Positions 8,304 through 17,945 of a DNA stretch of 64,000 nucleotides are shown here, one piece after another (position 1 is the first letter of the stretch; each line of letters begins with the position of its first letter). Position numbers and translations under genes: made by a program. The stretch comes from Jatrophihabitans endophyticus. Its GTDB lineage: Bacteria > Actinomycetota > Actinomycetes > Mycobacteriales > Jatrophihabitantaceae. The stretch is taken from NCBI RefSeq assembly GCF_900129455.1, contig NZ_FQVU01000003.1, positions 620,001 to 684,000 of the forward strand. Direction: 5' to 3'. The notes beneath the pieces were generated by a model that was not told the origin of the DNA, made no database searches, and worked only from the letters and a program-made list of their open reading frames with translations.

Positions 8304-10421
8304 GTGAAGGGCCGGGCAGGCGGACTCGTGGCCTTGTTACCCCGCGTGCTGAAGCGGATCGTCATCGGCAGCCCGATGTCGTCCGAGCAGGCGGGTCACA
8401 CCCTGCTCAAGAAGCGCCTGGCGCTGCCCATCTTCGCCAGTGACGCGCTGTCGAGCGTGGCGTACGCGACGCAGGAGATCCTGATCGTCCTGACGATCGG
8501 CGGCACCGCGTTCCTCTACCTCGCGCCGTGGATCGCGGCGGCCGTCGTCGTGCTGATGACCGCCGTCGTGCTGTCCTACCGGCAGCTGGTGCGGGCCTAC
8601 CCGACCGGCGGCGGCGACTACGAGGTCGCGTCGAAGAACATCGGCCGCGCGGCCGGGGTGGTGGTGGCGAGCGCGCTCCTCGTCGACTACGTCATGACGG
8701 TCGCGGTGTCGGTCTCGTCCGGCGTCGACAACGTCATCTCGGCCGTCCCCGCCCTCGGCCAGCACCGCGTCCTCATGGCCCTGCTGTTCGTCATGCTGCT
8801 CGCAGCGGTGAACCTGCGCGGGCTCAAAGAGGCCGGGCTGACCTTCGCCGCGCCCACCTACCTGTTCGCCGGCGGCGTCTTCATCATGATCGGGACGGGG
8901 CTGCTGCGCACCGTCCTCGGCGACGCCCCGGTCGCCGAGAGCGCCCACCACCAGATCGAGCCGCACTCGGGGTACGGGTCGCTGGGCCTGCTGGCGCTGA
9001 TGTTCTTCACGCTGCGGGCGTTCTCGTCCGGCTGCACGGCCCTCACCGGTGTCGAGGCGATCGCCAACGGCGTCCCGGCATTCCGGCCGCCCAAGGCCCG
9101 CAACGCGCAGATCACCCTCGCGGCGATGGGTGCGATCGCGGTGTCGATGTTCGTCGGGCTCACCGCGATGGCGCTGATCTCCGACGTCCGGATCACCGAG
9201 GACACCACGACCAGCTGCGCGTTCTCCGACGTCGCCGACAGCGTCTGCGACGACCGGCCGCAGCGGACCGTGATCGCGCAGGTGGCCGGTGCCATCTTCG
9301 GCGGACCGCACTCGGTGGGCTTCTTCTACATCCAGGCCACCACGGCGCTGATCCTGGTGCTGGCCGCCAACACCGCCTTCAACGGCTTCCCGCTGCTCGG
9401 CTCGATCCTGGCGCGCGACAAGAACCTGCCGGCCCAGCTCAACAACCGCGGCGACCGCCTCGCCTACAGCAACGGCATCCTGGCCCTCGCCGTCGTGGCC
9501 GGCTTCCTCATCTGGATCTACGACGCGAACGTCACCCGGCTCATCCAGCTCTACATCATCGGCGTCTTCACCTCGTTCACGCTGGGGCAGAGCGGGATGG
9601 TGCGGCACTGGAACCGGCTGCTGCGCACCGAACGCGACCCGCGGGAGCGGGCGCGGGTGAAGCGCTCGCGGCTCATCAACGGCTTCGGGGCGACGCTGTG
9701 CGCGATCGTGCTGGTGATCGTCGTGCTGACGAAGTTCACGAAGGGCGCGTACCTGGTCCTGATCGCGATGCCGATCCTCTACGTGATCATGCGCGCCATC
9801 AACAAGCACTACGCCCGCGTCGCCGACGAGCTGGCCACGGAGGACACCGGGCTGCTCATGCCGTCGCGCAACCACGTGATCGTGCTGGTGTCCAAGGTGC
9901 ACAAGCCGACGCTGCGGGCCCTCGCGTTCGCGAAGGCGACGCGTCCGGACACGCTGACCGCGCTCACCGTGAACATCGACGACGAGACGACCCGTGCCCT
10001 GCAGGCGGAGTGGGAACGCCACGACCTGCCGGTGGCGCTCACCGTCGTCGAGTCGCCGTTCCGCGAGATCACCCGGCCGGTGCTCGACTACATCAAGAAG
10101 CTGCGGGCAGACCGGCCACGCGACGTCGTCAGCGTGTTCATCCCCGAGTACGTCGTCGGCAAGTGGTGGGAGCAGCTGCTGCACAACCAGTCGGCGTTGC
10201 GGCTCAAGGGCCGGCTGCTGTTCCAGCCCGGCGTGATGGTGACGAGCGTGCCGTGGCAGCTGGAGTCCTCGGCCACCAAGGCGAAACGGCCCATCCCGCC
10301 GGACGGGCCGGCGGCGCCGCGCACCGGAGCGCCGGTGCGCACCCCCGAGGCGATCCCGGGTGCCGTCCCCACCGGCCCGGGCGGGAAGCCCAGCGACGAC
10401 GTCCCGATCACGAGTGGCTGA
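8304..10421 (+). CDS. APC-superfamily permease, KimA-like potassium transporter candidate
   Basis: 705-aa polytopic membrane protein. It begins with a cytosolic stretch MSSEQAGHTLLKKRLALP, then about twelve transmembrane helices (roughly 40-480) including FASDALSSVAYATQEIL and YPTGGGDYEVASKN, and ends with a long soluble C-terminal domain. This layout matches the YdaO/KimA group (high-affinity K+ uptake) rather than amino-acid exporters. Divergence from two TrkA proteins supports K+ as substrate (inference). GTG 8304 is used, with GTG 8328 as an alternative. The stop overlaps the methyltransferase start by 8 nt. Confidence 0.88.
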   Translation: MKGRAGGLVALLPRVLKRIVIGSPMSSEQAGHTLLKKRLALPIFASDALSSVAYATQEILIVLTIGGTAFLYLAPWIAAAVVVLMTAVVLSYRQLVRAYPTGGGDYEVASKNIGRAAGVVVASALLVDYVMTVAVSVSSGVDNVISAVPALGQHRVLMALLFVMLLAAVNLRGLKEAGLTFAAPTYLFAGGVFIMIGTGLLRTVLGDAPVAESAHHQIEPHSGYGSLGLLALMFFTLRAFSSGCTALTGVEAIANGVPAFRPPKARNAQITLAAMGAIAVSMFVGLTAMALISDVRITEDTTTSCAFSDVADSVCDDRPQRTVIAQVAGAIFGGPHSVGFFYIQATTALILVLAANTAFNGFPLLGSILARDKNLPAQLNNRGDRLAYSNGILALAVVAGFLIWIYDANVTRLIQLYIIGVFTSFTLGQSGMVRHWNRLLRTERDPRERARVKRSRLINGFGATLCAIVLVIVVLTKFTKGAYLVLIAMPILYVIMRAINKHYARVADELATEDTGLLMPSRNHVIVLVSKVHKPTLRALAFAKATRPDTLTALTVNIDDETTRALQAEWERHDLPVALTVVESPFREITRPVLDYIKKLRADRPRDVVSVFIPEYVVGKWWEQLLHNQSALRLKGRLLFQPGVMVTSVPWQLESSATKAKRPIPPDGPAAPRTGAPVRTPEAIPGAVPTGPGGKPSDDVPITSG

Positions 10422-11700
10422 GTCGAGCAGCGCCGACGCAGCGGGGTTGTCGGGTCGCACCCTCGAGGTCACCGTGGGCGGTCCCGCCCACGGCGGGTCG
10501 TGCGTCGCGCGCTATCCGGAACCGGACGGGCGGGCGGTGTTCGTCCGACACGCGCTGCCCGGCGAACGGGTGCGGGCGGTGGTGACGTCCGACCGCGGCG
10601 GCGCGTACTGCTTCGCCGACGCCGTCGAGGTGCTCGAGGCCTCGCCGGACCGCGTCGAGCCGCCCTGCCCGTACGCCGGCCCGGGGCGCTGCGGCGGCTG
10701 CGACTGGCAGCACGCGACGCCCGCCGCGCAGCGTGAGCTCAAGGCGGCGGTGATCCGCGACCAGTTCGCCCGGATCGCCCGGCAGGACGTGTCGACGCTG
10801 CTGCACGGCGTGGAGGAGCTGCCCGGAGGTCCGCTCGGCTGGCGCACCCGCAACCTCTACGCGGTGGGCCGCGACGGTCGCGTCGGGCTGCGCAAGCACG
10901 CGTCCCACGAGATCGTGACCGTCGAGCACTGCCCGCTCGGCGTGCCCGGGGTCGCTGACCCGCCGGAGCCGCCCGTGCCGCCGCGTGGGGTGACCGGGAT
11001 CGAGGCGGCGCGCGGCACCCTGCCCGACGTCGCCGTGCTCGCCCACCGCGCCGGCGGCAACCGGCAGCGGCGGGGCCGGCGCCCACCCGACCGGGTCGAG
11101 GTGGTCACCGGCCCGCGGCGGCTGCACCACCACGCCCTGGGCCGGGACTTCCGGGTGGCCGCCGGCGGGTTCTGGCAGGTGCACCCCGCCGCGGTCGAGG
11201 CCTTCGCCGCCGCGCTGCTCGCGGCCGTCCGGCCGGCGGCGGGGGAGCGGGTGCTCGACCTCTACGCCGGGGCCGGCGCGCTGACCGCGGCGCTGGCCGC
11301 GGCGGTCGGGGAGTCCGGCGCGGTCATCGGCGTCGAGTCGTCGCGGACCGCGGTGGCCGACGCCGCCGCGAACCTCGCCGATCTGCCGCAGGCCCGGGTG
11401 CGGCACGGCCGGGTGACCGCCGACGCCCTCACCGACCTCGCGGTGGGGCCGGACGTCGTCGTCCTGGACCCGCCGCGGACCGGTGCCGGCCGCGACGTCA
11501 TGACCGCCCTGATCGGCCTCGGCCCCCGGGCCATCGGCTACGTGGCGTGCGACCCGGCGGCCCTCGCCCGCGACGTCGCGGTGGCCGCCGAGCACGGCTG
11601 GCGGCTCGCGAGCCTGCGCGCGTTCGACGCCTTCCCGATGACCCACCACGTCGAATGCGTGGCCGGTCTCGTCCCGCCCGGCGCGGTGTCGGCGGGGTGA
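10414..11700 (+). CDS. TrmA/RumA-type class I SAM-dependent RNA m5U methyltransferase
   Basis: 428-aa tRNA/rRNA (uracil-C5)-methyltransferase family protein. It has an N-terminal TRAM-like OB domain (HGGSCVARYPEPDGRAVFVRHALPGE), an iron-sulfur motif (CPYAGPGRCGGC plus a distal Cys in EHCPLG), a SAM-binding fold (VLDLYAGAGALT), a VLDPPRTG motif, and the catalytic-cysteine motif YVACDPA. It corresponds to Rv2689c. GTG 10414 overlaps the permease stop by 8 nt. Whether it modifies tRNA or rRNA cannot be told here. Confidence 0.92.
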   Translation: MAESSSADAAGLSGRTLEVTVGGPAHGGSCVARYPEPDGRAVFVRHALPGERVRAVVTSDRGGAYCFADAVEVLEASPDRVEPPCPYAGPGRCGGCDWQHATPAAQRELKAAVIRDQFARIARQDVSTLLHGVEELPGGPLGWRTRNLYAVGRDGRVGLRKHASHEIVTVEHCPLGVPGVADPPEPPVPPRGVTGIEAARGTLPDVAVLAHRAGGNRQRRGRRPPDRVEVVTGPRRLHHHALGRDFRVAAGGFWQVHPAAVEAFAAALLAAVRPAAGERVLDLYAGAGALTAALAAAVGESGAVIGVESSRTAVADAAANLADLPQARVRHGRVTADALTDLAVGPDVVVLDPPRTGAGRDVMTALIGLGPRAIGYVACDPAALARDVAVAAEHGWRLASLRAFDAFPMTHHVECVAGLVPPGAVSAG

Positions 11701-11715
11701 CCGGCCGTCCGGACG

Positions 11716-11721
11716 TAGGAT
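11716..11721 (+). promoter_or_regulatory. -10 hexamer of dxs (leaderless)
   Basis: TAGGAT six nt before GTG 11728, a good match to TANNNT with leaderless spacing. Confidence 0.55.
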
Positions 11722-11727
11722 CGCCGG

Positions 11728-13692
11728 GTGACACGGGTACTGGACGGCCTCACCGGCCCGGCCGACCTGCGGGCCCTGGCCGACGACGATCTCGCCACTC
11801 TCGCCACCGAGATCCGCGACCTGCTGGTCGAGACGGTGGCACGCACCGGGGGGCACCTCGGCCCCAACCTCGGCGCCGTCGAGCTGACGATCGCGCTGCA
11901 CCGGGTGTTCGACTCGCCGACCGAGCCGATCCTCTTCGACGTCGGCCACCAGGCCTACGTCCACAAGATCCTCACCGGCCGGGCCGGGCAGATGCCGACG
12001 CTGCGCCAGGGGGGTGGCCTGTCGGGCTACCCGAGCCGGGCCGAGAGCCCGCACGACTGGATCGAGAACTCGCACGCCTCCACGGCGCTGTCCTACGCCG
12101 ACGGCCTCGCCAAGGCCTACCAGGTGCGCGGCGAGCGTCGCCCCGTCGTGGCCGTCGTCGGCGACGGCGCGCTCACCGGCGGCATGTGCTGGGAGGCGCT
12201 CAACAACATCGCCGCGTCCGACCGTCCCGTCATCGTGGTCGTGAACGACAACGGCCGGTCCTACTCGCCCACGGCGGGCGGGTTCGCGCAGCACCTGGCG
12301 GGGTTGCGGCTGTCGCCGAACTACGAGCGGACGCTGCGCCAGGTCAAGGGCGCGCTCGGGCGGACCCCGGTCGTCGGGGCGCCGCTCTACGACGCCCTGC
12401 ACGGCGTCAAGCGCGGGTTGAAGGACCTGCTGCAGCCGCAGGGCATGTTCGAGGACCTCGGCCTGAAGTACTTCGGCCCCGTCGACGGCCACGACGTCGC
12501 CGCGCTCGAGGCGGCGTTCCGGATGGCCCGCGGCTTCGACGGCCCCGTCATCGTGCACGCCGCCACCCGCAAGGGGTACGGCTACGGGCCGGCCGAGAAC
12601 GACGAGGCCGACCAGATGCACCAGTCCGGCGGTTTCGACCCGGTCACCGGACTCGCGCGCAAGGCCTCCGGCCGGACCTGGACGAGCGCGTTCGGCGAGG
12701 AGCTCGTCGCCATCGGCGAGCGCCGCGACGACGTCGTCGCCATTACCGCGGCGATGTGCGAGCCCACCGGCCTGGGCGCGTTCCTGCGCCGCTTCCCTGA
12801 GCGCACCTACGACGTCGGCATCGCCGAGCAGCACGCGGTCACGTCGGCGGCCGGGCTCGCCTCGGGCGGCCTGCACCCGGTCGTCGCCGTGTACGCGACC
12901 TTCCTCAACCGGGCGTTCGACCAGCTGCTCATGGACGTCGCGCTGCACCGGCTGCCGGTGACCGTCGTGCTCGACCGCGCCGGCGTCACCGGCCAGGACG
13001 GGCCGAGCCACAACGGCATCTGGGACCTCGCGCTGCTGGGCATGGTGCCGGGGCTGCGGCTCGCGGCGCCGCGCGACGAGCCGTCGTTGCGCGAGCTGCT
13101 GCGCGAGGCCGTCGACGTCACCGACGGTCCGACCGTCGTCCGGTTCCCCAAGACCCCCCTCGGCGACGACCTCCCGGCGCTGCGGCGCGTCGGCGACGTC
13201 GACGTGCTGGCCGAACCGGCCGCCGACGCCGCGGCCGACGTGCTGCTGGTCGCGGTCGGCTCGACCGCCGGCGAGGCGCTCGGCGCCGCGGCGGCGGCCG
13301 GTCGTGCCGGCTACTCGGTCCGGGTCGTCTCGCCGCGCTGGGTGACGCCCGTCGACCCTGCCCTGGTGGCCCTCGCCGCCGACGCGGGGCTCGTCGTGAC
13401 CGTCGAGGACGGCGTCGAGACCGGCGGAGTCGGCGCGCGGCTGGCGCAGGCCGTGCGCAACGCGGGGTCCGACGTTCCTACCCGGGAGATCGGCGTACCG
13501 GTACGGTTCCTCGAACACGGCAGCGTGGCGGACGTCAAGGCGTCCGTCGGGCTGACCGTTCAGGACATCGGGCGGCGGGTCGTCGAGTGGGCCGCGTCGG
13601 TGGCGCGGCCCGGCCGCGTCGCGCTGGACGGATCAGGTCAGGACGCCGACGTCGCAACGGTGCGGCGCAGCGGCGACAACGGGGGACAGTAA
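11728..13692 (+). CDS. dxs: 1-deoxy-D-xylulose-5-phosphate synthase
   Basis: TPP-dependent first enzyme of the MEP isoprenoid pathway: pyruvate plus glyceraldehyde-3-phosphate give DXP. The 654-aa protein has [29 protein letters not shown], the TPP/Mg2+ motif GDGALTGGM, the [15 protein letters not shown] loop, and a C-terminal transketolase domain ([11 protein letters not shown]). GTG 11728 fits the promoter position. Supply of C5 units fits the hopanoid operon and fused IspH further along the window. It sits immediately upstream of a two-component system, possibly co-transcribed (18-nt gap). Confidence 0.97.
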   Translation: MTRVLDGLTGPADLRALADDDLATLATEIRDLLVETVARTGGHLGPNLGAVELTIALHRVFDSPTEPILFDVGHQAYVHKILTGRAGQMPTLRQGGGLSGYPSRAESPHDWIENSHASTALSYADGLAKAYQVRGERRPVVAVVGDGALTGGMCWEALNNIAASDRPVIVVVNDNGRSYSPTAGGFAQHLAGLRLSPNYERTLRQVKGALGRTPVVGAPLYDALHGVKRGLKDLLQPQGMFEDLGLKYFGPVDGHDVAALEAAFRMARGFDGPVIVHAATRKGYGYGPAENDEADQMHQSGGFDPVTGLARKASGRTWTSAFGEELVAIGERRDDVVAITAAMCEPTGLGAFLRRFPERTYDVGIAEQHAVTSAAGLASGGLHPVVAVYATFLNRAFDQLLMDVALHRLPVTVVLDRAGVTGQDGPSHNGIWDLALLGMVPGLRLAAPRDEPSLRELLREAVDVTDGPTVVRFPKTPLGDDLPALRRVGDVDVLAEPAADAAADVLLVAVGSTAGEALGAAAAAGRAGYSVRVVSPRWVTPVDPALVALAADAGLVVTVEDGVETGGVGARLAQAVRNAGSDVPTREIGVPVRFLEHGSVADVKASVGLTVQDIGRRVVEWAASVARPGRVALDGSGQDADVATVRRSGDNGGQ

Positions 13693-13709
13693 AGAGCGGG
13701 AGGCCGGGG

Positions 13710-14411
13710 ATGCGGATCCTCGTCGTGGAAGACGAAGTACAGCTTGCGGAGGCCGTCGCGCGTGGCCTGCGGCGTGAGGGAATGGCGGTCGATGTCGCGA
13801 CCGACGGCGACGAGGGGTATCGCAAGGCCGCCCTCACTCGTTATGACGTCGTGGTGCTCGACAGGGACCTGCCCGGGATGAACGGCGACGAGATCTGCCG
13901 CCGGCTCACCGACGAGGGTGTGCTCACCCGCGTCATGATGCTGACGGCCAGCGGGACGGTCGAGGACAAGGTGTCGGGTCTCGCGCTCGGTGCCGACGAC
14001 TACCTCGCCAAGCCGTTCGCCTTCGCCGAGCTCGTGGCCCGAGTGCGGGCGCTCGGTCGGCGCACGACGCCGGCGGCGCCGCCGGTGCTCAGCGCGGGCA
14101 ACATCGAGCTCGACTCGTCCAAGCGCACCGTGACGCGCAGCGGGGAGCTCATCGACCTCACCCGCAAGGAGTTCGGCGTCCTCGAGACGCTGATGATGGC
14201 CGACGGGGCCGTCGTCAGCAGCGAGGAGCTGCTCGACCGCGTGTGGGACGAGAACGCCGACCCGTTCACCACCACCGTGCGGGTGACGATGATGACGTTG
14301 CGCCGCAAGCTCGGCGAGCCCGCGATCATCGACACGGTGGTCGGCTCCGGCTACCGCATCGACCCCAACGTCCTCGGTGCCGAGGCTGAGGGAGCCGGGA
14401 CTCGCCAGTGA
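13710..14411 (+). CDS. OmpR/PhoB-family response regulator
   Basis: 233 aa. It has a receiver domain (1-115) with acidic pocket E7/D8, phospho-acceptor D51 (VVVLDRDLPG), T79 and K101, and a winged-helix DNA-binding domain (about 130-225, LTRKEFGVLETLMM, TTTVRVTMMTLRRKLG). ATG 13710 is preceded by GGGAGG. The stop overlaps the kinase start by 4 nt. The target genes are unknown. Confidence 0.95.
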   Translation: MRILVVEDEVQLAEAVARGLRREGMAVDVATDGDEGYRKAALTRYDVVVLDRDLPGMNGDEICRRLTDEGVLTRVMMLTASGTVEDKVSGLALGADDYLAKPFAFAELVARVRALGRRTTPAAPPVLSAGNIELDSSKRTVTRSGELIDLTRKEFGVLETLMMADGAVVSSEELLDRVWDENADPFTTTVRVTMMTLRRKLGEPAIIDTVVGSGYRIDPNVLGAEAEGAGTRQ

Positions 14412-15604
14412 GGTTCTTCCGCCCGACGCTGCGCCTGCGAATGGCGTTGCTGTACGGCGGTCTCATCTTCCTGGTGGGGATCTCGCTGCTGTTCACCTGC
14501 GCGATCCTGATCAACAACGCGATCAGCGACCTGCCGGTCTACAACAGCAACCAGCCCGTCTACACCCGCGATCCGGACGGCGCCTATCGGCAGATCCCGA
14601 TCCAGCAGGCGGGGCAGGTCGCGCAGGACAGGGCGCTCACCTATTTGCTGCATTCGGGCCTGCTCTACTTCGCGATCATCGTGGTCATCGGCACCACCGG
14701 CGGCTACCTGCTGGCCAAGCAGGCATTGCGTCCGATCGCCCGGTTGACGCAGACGGCCCGCGCGCTGTCGACCGAGACGCTCGACCAGCGCATCAACCTC
14801 GGCGGCCCGGACGACGAGCTGCGCGAGCTCGCCGACACCTTCGACGCGATGCTCGCCCGGCTCGACGCCGCCTTCGACAGCCAGCGGCTGTTCGTGGCGA
14901 ACGCGAGTCACGAGCTGCGCACCCCGCTGTCGGTCATCAGGACCGAGCTCGAGGTCACCCTGGGCGATCCGGACGCCGACGACGAGGAGCTGCGGCGCAT
15001 GGGGTCGGTGGTCGCGAGCGCGACCGACCGCGCCCAGCGGCTGGTCACGTCGCTGCTCAGCCTGGCCCGGCTGCAGGCGGTGAGCGGCAGCGAGCTCGAG
15101 GTCAGCGAGACCGTCGACCTCGCGTGGCTCGTCCCGGCCGCCCTGCACGCCGTGACCGCGGAGGCCGACGAGAAGGGCATCCGCATCGAGACCGAGGTCG
15201 ACTCCGCGCAGACCAGCGGCGACCCGCGGCTGCTGGAGCGACTCATCGGCAACCTGGTGGAGAACGCGATCCGGCACAACGTGCCCGACGGTTGGCTGCG
15301 GGTGACGACCGGGCAGAGCGCGGACAAGGTGTGGCTGCACGTCGCCAACGGCGGGACGGTCATCCCCAACGGCGACGTCGACCGGCTCTTCGAGCCGTTC
15401 CGGCGCGGTGGCCGCATGCGTACCGCCACCCGCGGCGCCGGCCTGGGGCTGGCCATCGTCCGGCTCATCGTCGAGGCGCACCGGGGCAAGCTGCAGGCCG
15501 CCGCCCCGCCGTTCGGCGGTCTCGCGATCCGCGTCGAGCTGCCGCGCGAGCACGACGTCCCCGTCGCGCGGACCGAGCGCGCCGGCGCCGACGCCGTCGC
15601 CTGA
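14408..15604 (+). CDS. sensor histidine kinase
   Basis: 398-aa membrane kinase with two transmembrane helices (about 13-35 and 84-102) flanking a short periplasmic domain of about 50 aa. A HAMP domain (about 103-155), HisKA with phospho-acceptor H168 (NASHELRTPLSVI), and HATPase_c (NLVENAIRHN and GAGLGLAIVRLI) follow. GTG 14408 overlaps the response-regulator stop (GTGA), so they are a cognate pair. The small sensor domain has no recognisable ligand fold. A perfect palindromic terminator starts 7 nt after the stop. Confidence 0.95.
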   Translation: MRFFRPTLRLRMALLYGGLIFLVGISLLFTCAILINNAISDLPVYNSNQPVYTRDPDGAYRQIPIQQAGQVAQDRALTYLLHSGLLYFAIIVVIGTTGGYLLAKQALRPIARLTQTARALSTETLDQRINLGGPDDELRELADTFDAMLARLDAAFDSQRLFVANASHELRTPLSVIRTELEVTLGDPDADDEELRRMGSVVASATDRAQRLVTSLLSLARLQAVSGSELEVSETVDLAWLVPAALHAVTAEADEKGIRIETEVDSAQTSGDPRLLERLIGNLVENAIRHNVPDGWLRVTTGQSADKVWLHVANGGTVIPNGDVDRLFEPFRRGGRMRTATRGAGLGLAIVRLIVEAHRGKLQAAAPPFGGLAIRVELPREHDVPVARTERAGADAVA

Positions 15605-15611
15605 CCTCCAC

Positions 15612-15653
15612 TTTTGGCGGGAGAGCGCAGCATGCTGCGCTCTCCCGCCAAAA
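15612..15653. terminator. 42-bp perfect palindrome, bidirectional terminator
   Basis: Two 21-bp arms, TTTTGGCGGGAGAGCGCAGCA and its exact complement, with no spacer. It lies between the convergent histidine kinase and acid phosphatase genes, with T/A runs at both ends, so it can terminate transcription from either side. It shares its outer TTTTGGCGG arms with the hairpin after hpnH (35941-35988). Confidence 0.85.
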
Positions 15654-15659
15654 CCGTGA

Positions 15660-16511
15660 TCAGGGCAGGTAGTACATCGGGTTGGGCAGCTTGTAGGTGC
15701 GGTTCGCGTACCCACCGGACAGATCGCTGTACTGGTCGCCGAAGTTGGCGACGATGTCGTAGCCCTGCGACTCGATGTACTTACGGGTCAGCGACTTGTA
15801 CTGGATCGTCGTGCAGGTGCGGTTCGCCGACGGCTGGTAGCACGAGCCGTAGATCGGCTTCGTGAGGTCCTTGAGGTAGAGGTTCGCGCTGCTCACGTCG
15901 TAACCCTCGGACGTCAGGTTCTGGATCGTCCCGCTGCGCTGGGCCTCCGGGCGGCCGGTGAGGAAGAAGACCGTGTACCCGCGGGCCTCGGCGTACTTCT
16001 CCAGGTCGACGACGTGCGGGACGGCGCGGAAGACGTTGCCGTTGACGAACGCGGCGTTCGTCGTCGGGTTGTAGACGAAGTTGGAGTAGATCTCGTAGCT
16101 GTACGTGTTCAGCGTCGTGTCGTCGACGTCGAACAGGATCGCCTTCTTGGCCCGCGCCGGGGCGTGGCGGTGCTTGCCGAGGTACTGCTTCGCGCCGCGG
16201 ACGATGCCGCCGACCTCGTGGGCGTAGTTGCCGGTGGGCGAGAACGTGTGCAGCGCGGTGCCGTCGATCGGGTTCGTGCGGTCGGGGTCGACGGTGTCGC
16301 CGTAGTAGCCCTTGATCGCCGTCTTGACCTGGTCGATGTTCTGGATCTGGTCGGCGCGGGCGGGTGTCGTCGGCGGGGGCGGCACGGGGCGGGCGGCGCG
16401 ATCGGCCGTCGCCGAGTTCGACGCGGTCAGGGCGGCGGCGCCGAGCGCGGCGGTCGTGACGGTCACGGCGGCGGCACGCGCCCAGCGCGGCGTGGCGGAG
16501 AGCCTGGTCAT
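15660..16511 (-). CDS. secreted HAD-superfamily (class IIIB) acid phosphatase
   Basis: 283-aa exported phosphatase of the class B/OlpA-like group. An N-terminal signal peptide (Arg-rich start then a hydrophobic run at about 11-30, ending near SNSATADRA) precedes a Pro-rich linker and the HAD domain. Nucleophile motif FDVDDTTL (D128, D130), motif II FFLTGRPE and motif III NFGDQYSDL are intact. It probably removes phosphate from organic phosphates outside the membrane. ATG 16511 gives a proper signal peptide. The frame runs open upstream without homology. Confidence 0.9.
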   Translation of the reverse strand: MTRLSATPRWARAAAVTVTTAALGAAALTASNSATADRAARPVPPPPTTPARADQIQNIDQVKTAIKGYYGDTVDPDRTNPIDGTALHTFSPTGNYAHEVGGIVRGAKQYLGKHRHAPARAKKAILFDVDDTTLNTYSYEIYSNFVYNPTTNAAFVNGNVFRAVPHVVDLEKYAEARGYTVFFLTGRPEAQRSGTIQNLTSEGYDVSSANLYLKDLTKPIYGSCYQPSANRTCTTIQYKSLTRKYIESQGYDIVANFGDQYSDLSGGYANRTYKLPNPMYYLP

Positions 16512-16538
16512 GGTGAAGTGCACCTTTCGTCGTGGAGT

Positions 16539-16579
16539 GCCCCCACCCTGGCTCAGAACCGGGTGTGAGCCAAGGGGGC
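16539..16579. promoter_or_regulatory. inverted repeat upstream of acid phosphatase gene
   Basis: GCCCCC...TGGCTCA (16539-16555) faces TGAGCCA.AGGGGGC (16566-16579) around GAACCGGGTG. It lies 28-68 nt upstream of the phosphatase start and could be an operator, or a terminator/attenuator for the RNase D-like gene read in from upstream. Confidence 0.4.
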
Positions 16580-16669
16580 GTGACGGGGGATTGCTGCCAC
16601 CACGTCCGGGTTCGGACGCCGGCGGCCCGGCTACGAGCGGCAGCGGCGGGACCGGACGGGGCGAGGGCG

Positions 16670-17944
16670 TCAGGAGTCGGCGAGCGCGGCGGCCAGCGGG
16701 TCGGCGGTGAGCTCGACCTGCCACGGCCGGGCGCCGAGCTCGACGAGCCGTGCCCGGACGGCGTCGCCGTCGGCCGGGGCCGGCGGCTGCCAGCACAGCC
16801 GCCGCACGACGTCGGAGGCGAGCAGGTTCTGGGCCAGCACCTGGTGCTGCTGGGCGAGCCGGGACACCGCGTCGCGGGCGGCGGCCAGCCGGGCCGCCGC
16901 GGCCGGGTCGCGATCGCGCCACCGCGCCGGGGCGGGAATGCCGTCACCACCGCCACCGGTGATCGGCGGCAGTTCGTCGTCGGGCAGGGCACGGGCCGCC
17001 TCGAGCGCGCCGAACCAGCGATCGAGCCGGCGCCGCTGGCGCGGGCCACCGAAGACGGGCAGCGCGGTCAGGTCGGCCGGCCGCGCCGGGTTGCGGCGGG
17101 CGGCCTCGACGATGGCGGCGTCGGGCAGCACGCGTCCGGGGGCGACGTCCCGCTCGGCGGCGTACTCGTCGCGGGCGTGCCACAGGGCGCGGACCGCGGC
17201 CAGCTGCGGGCGGCTGCGCAGCTTGTGGATGCCCGAGGTGCGCCGCCACGGGTCGACCCGCGGCGGCGGCGGCGGGGCCAGCCGGACGGCCTCGAACTCC
17301 TGCTGCGCCCACTCCAGCTTGCCGGCCGCCTCGAGCGCCTCGGCGAGCACGTCGCGCAACGGGACGAGCAGCTCGACGTCGAGCGCGGCGTAGACCAGCC
17401 AGTCGTAGGGCAGCGGCCGCGTCGACCAGTCGGCGGCCGAGTGCCCCTTCTCCAGCCCGACGCCGAGGTGCTTCTCGGCCATGGTGCCGAGCGCGACGCG
17501 TTCGTCGCCGAGCAGCCGGCCGGCGAGCTCGGTGTCGAACAGCGACGCCGGACGCAGCCCGAGCTCGGCCAGGCAGGCGAGGTCCTGGTTGGCCGCGTGC
17601 AGGATCCACTCGGCGTCGCCCACGGCCTCGTTCAGCCCGCTCAGGTCCGGTAGCGCGATGGGGTCGATGAGGACGGTGCCCACGCCGGCACGGCGCAGCT
17701 GCACCAGGTAGGCCCGCTGGCTGTAGCGGTAGCCCGACGCCCGCTCGGCGTCGATGGGCATCGGGCCGCGGCCACCGCGCATCGCGGCCACCACGTCGGC
17801 GAGCTTGGCCGCGTCGGTCAACGGCTCGGGCACACCGTCGCGCGGCTCGCGCAGGACGGGGACCGGGGCAGCGGCCGAGGCTTCCGCGTCGTCCGTCGTG
17901 TCGGGCTGCTCCACCGGGGGTTCCGGCGGCGGTTCCGGCGCCAC
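16670..17944 (-). CDS. RNase D-like 3'-5' exonuclease with HRDC domain
   Basis: 424-aa DEDD exonuclease of RNA maturation type (Rv2681 position). The N-terminal exonuclease domain (about 45-215) has DxE at D65/E67 (PIDAERASGYRYSQ), AANQDLACL, FDTELAGRLLG and the final acidic motif YDWLVYAALDVELL. An HRDC domain follows (about 235-310, RRTSGIHKLRSRPQLAAVR). GTG 17944 begins two bases after the DUF3000 stop, so the genes are co-transcribed. Likely role in stable-RNA 3' trimming. Confidence 0.92.
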   Translation of the reverse strand: MAPEPPPEPPVEQPDTTDDAEASAAAPVPVLREPRDGVPEPLTDAAKLADVVAAMRGGRGPMPIDAERASGYRYSQRAYLVQLRRAGVGTVLIDPIALPDLSGLNEAVGDAEWILHAANQDLACLAELGLRPASLFDTELAGRLLGDERVALGTMAEKHLGVGLEKGHSAADWSTRPLPYDWLVYAALDVELLVPLRDVLAEALEAAGKLEWAQQEFEAVRLAPPPPPRVDPWRRTSGIHKLRSRPQLAAVRALWHARDEYAAERDVAPGRVLPDAAIVEAARRNPARPADLTALPVFGGPRQRRRLDRWFGALEAARALPDDELPPITGGGGDGIPAPARWRDRDPAAAARLAAARDAVSRLAQQHQVLAQNLLASDVVRRLCWQPPAPADGDAVRARLVELGARPWQVELTADPLAAALADS

Positions 17945-17945
17945 G

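Noticed and set aside
8337-10472. 711-codon antisense frame opposite the KimA-like permease
   Set aside because: The translation is highly charged His/Asp/Arg-rich low-complexity sequence, typical of the complement of membrane-protein codons in GC-rich DNA.
10408-13518. 1036-codon open frame on the minus strand opposite the methyltransferase and dxs
   Set aside because: Stop-free antisense frame caused by high GC. Its translation has no recognisable domain, and both sense genes are clear family members.
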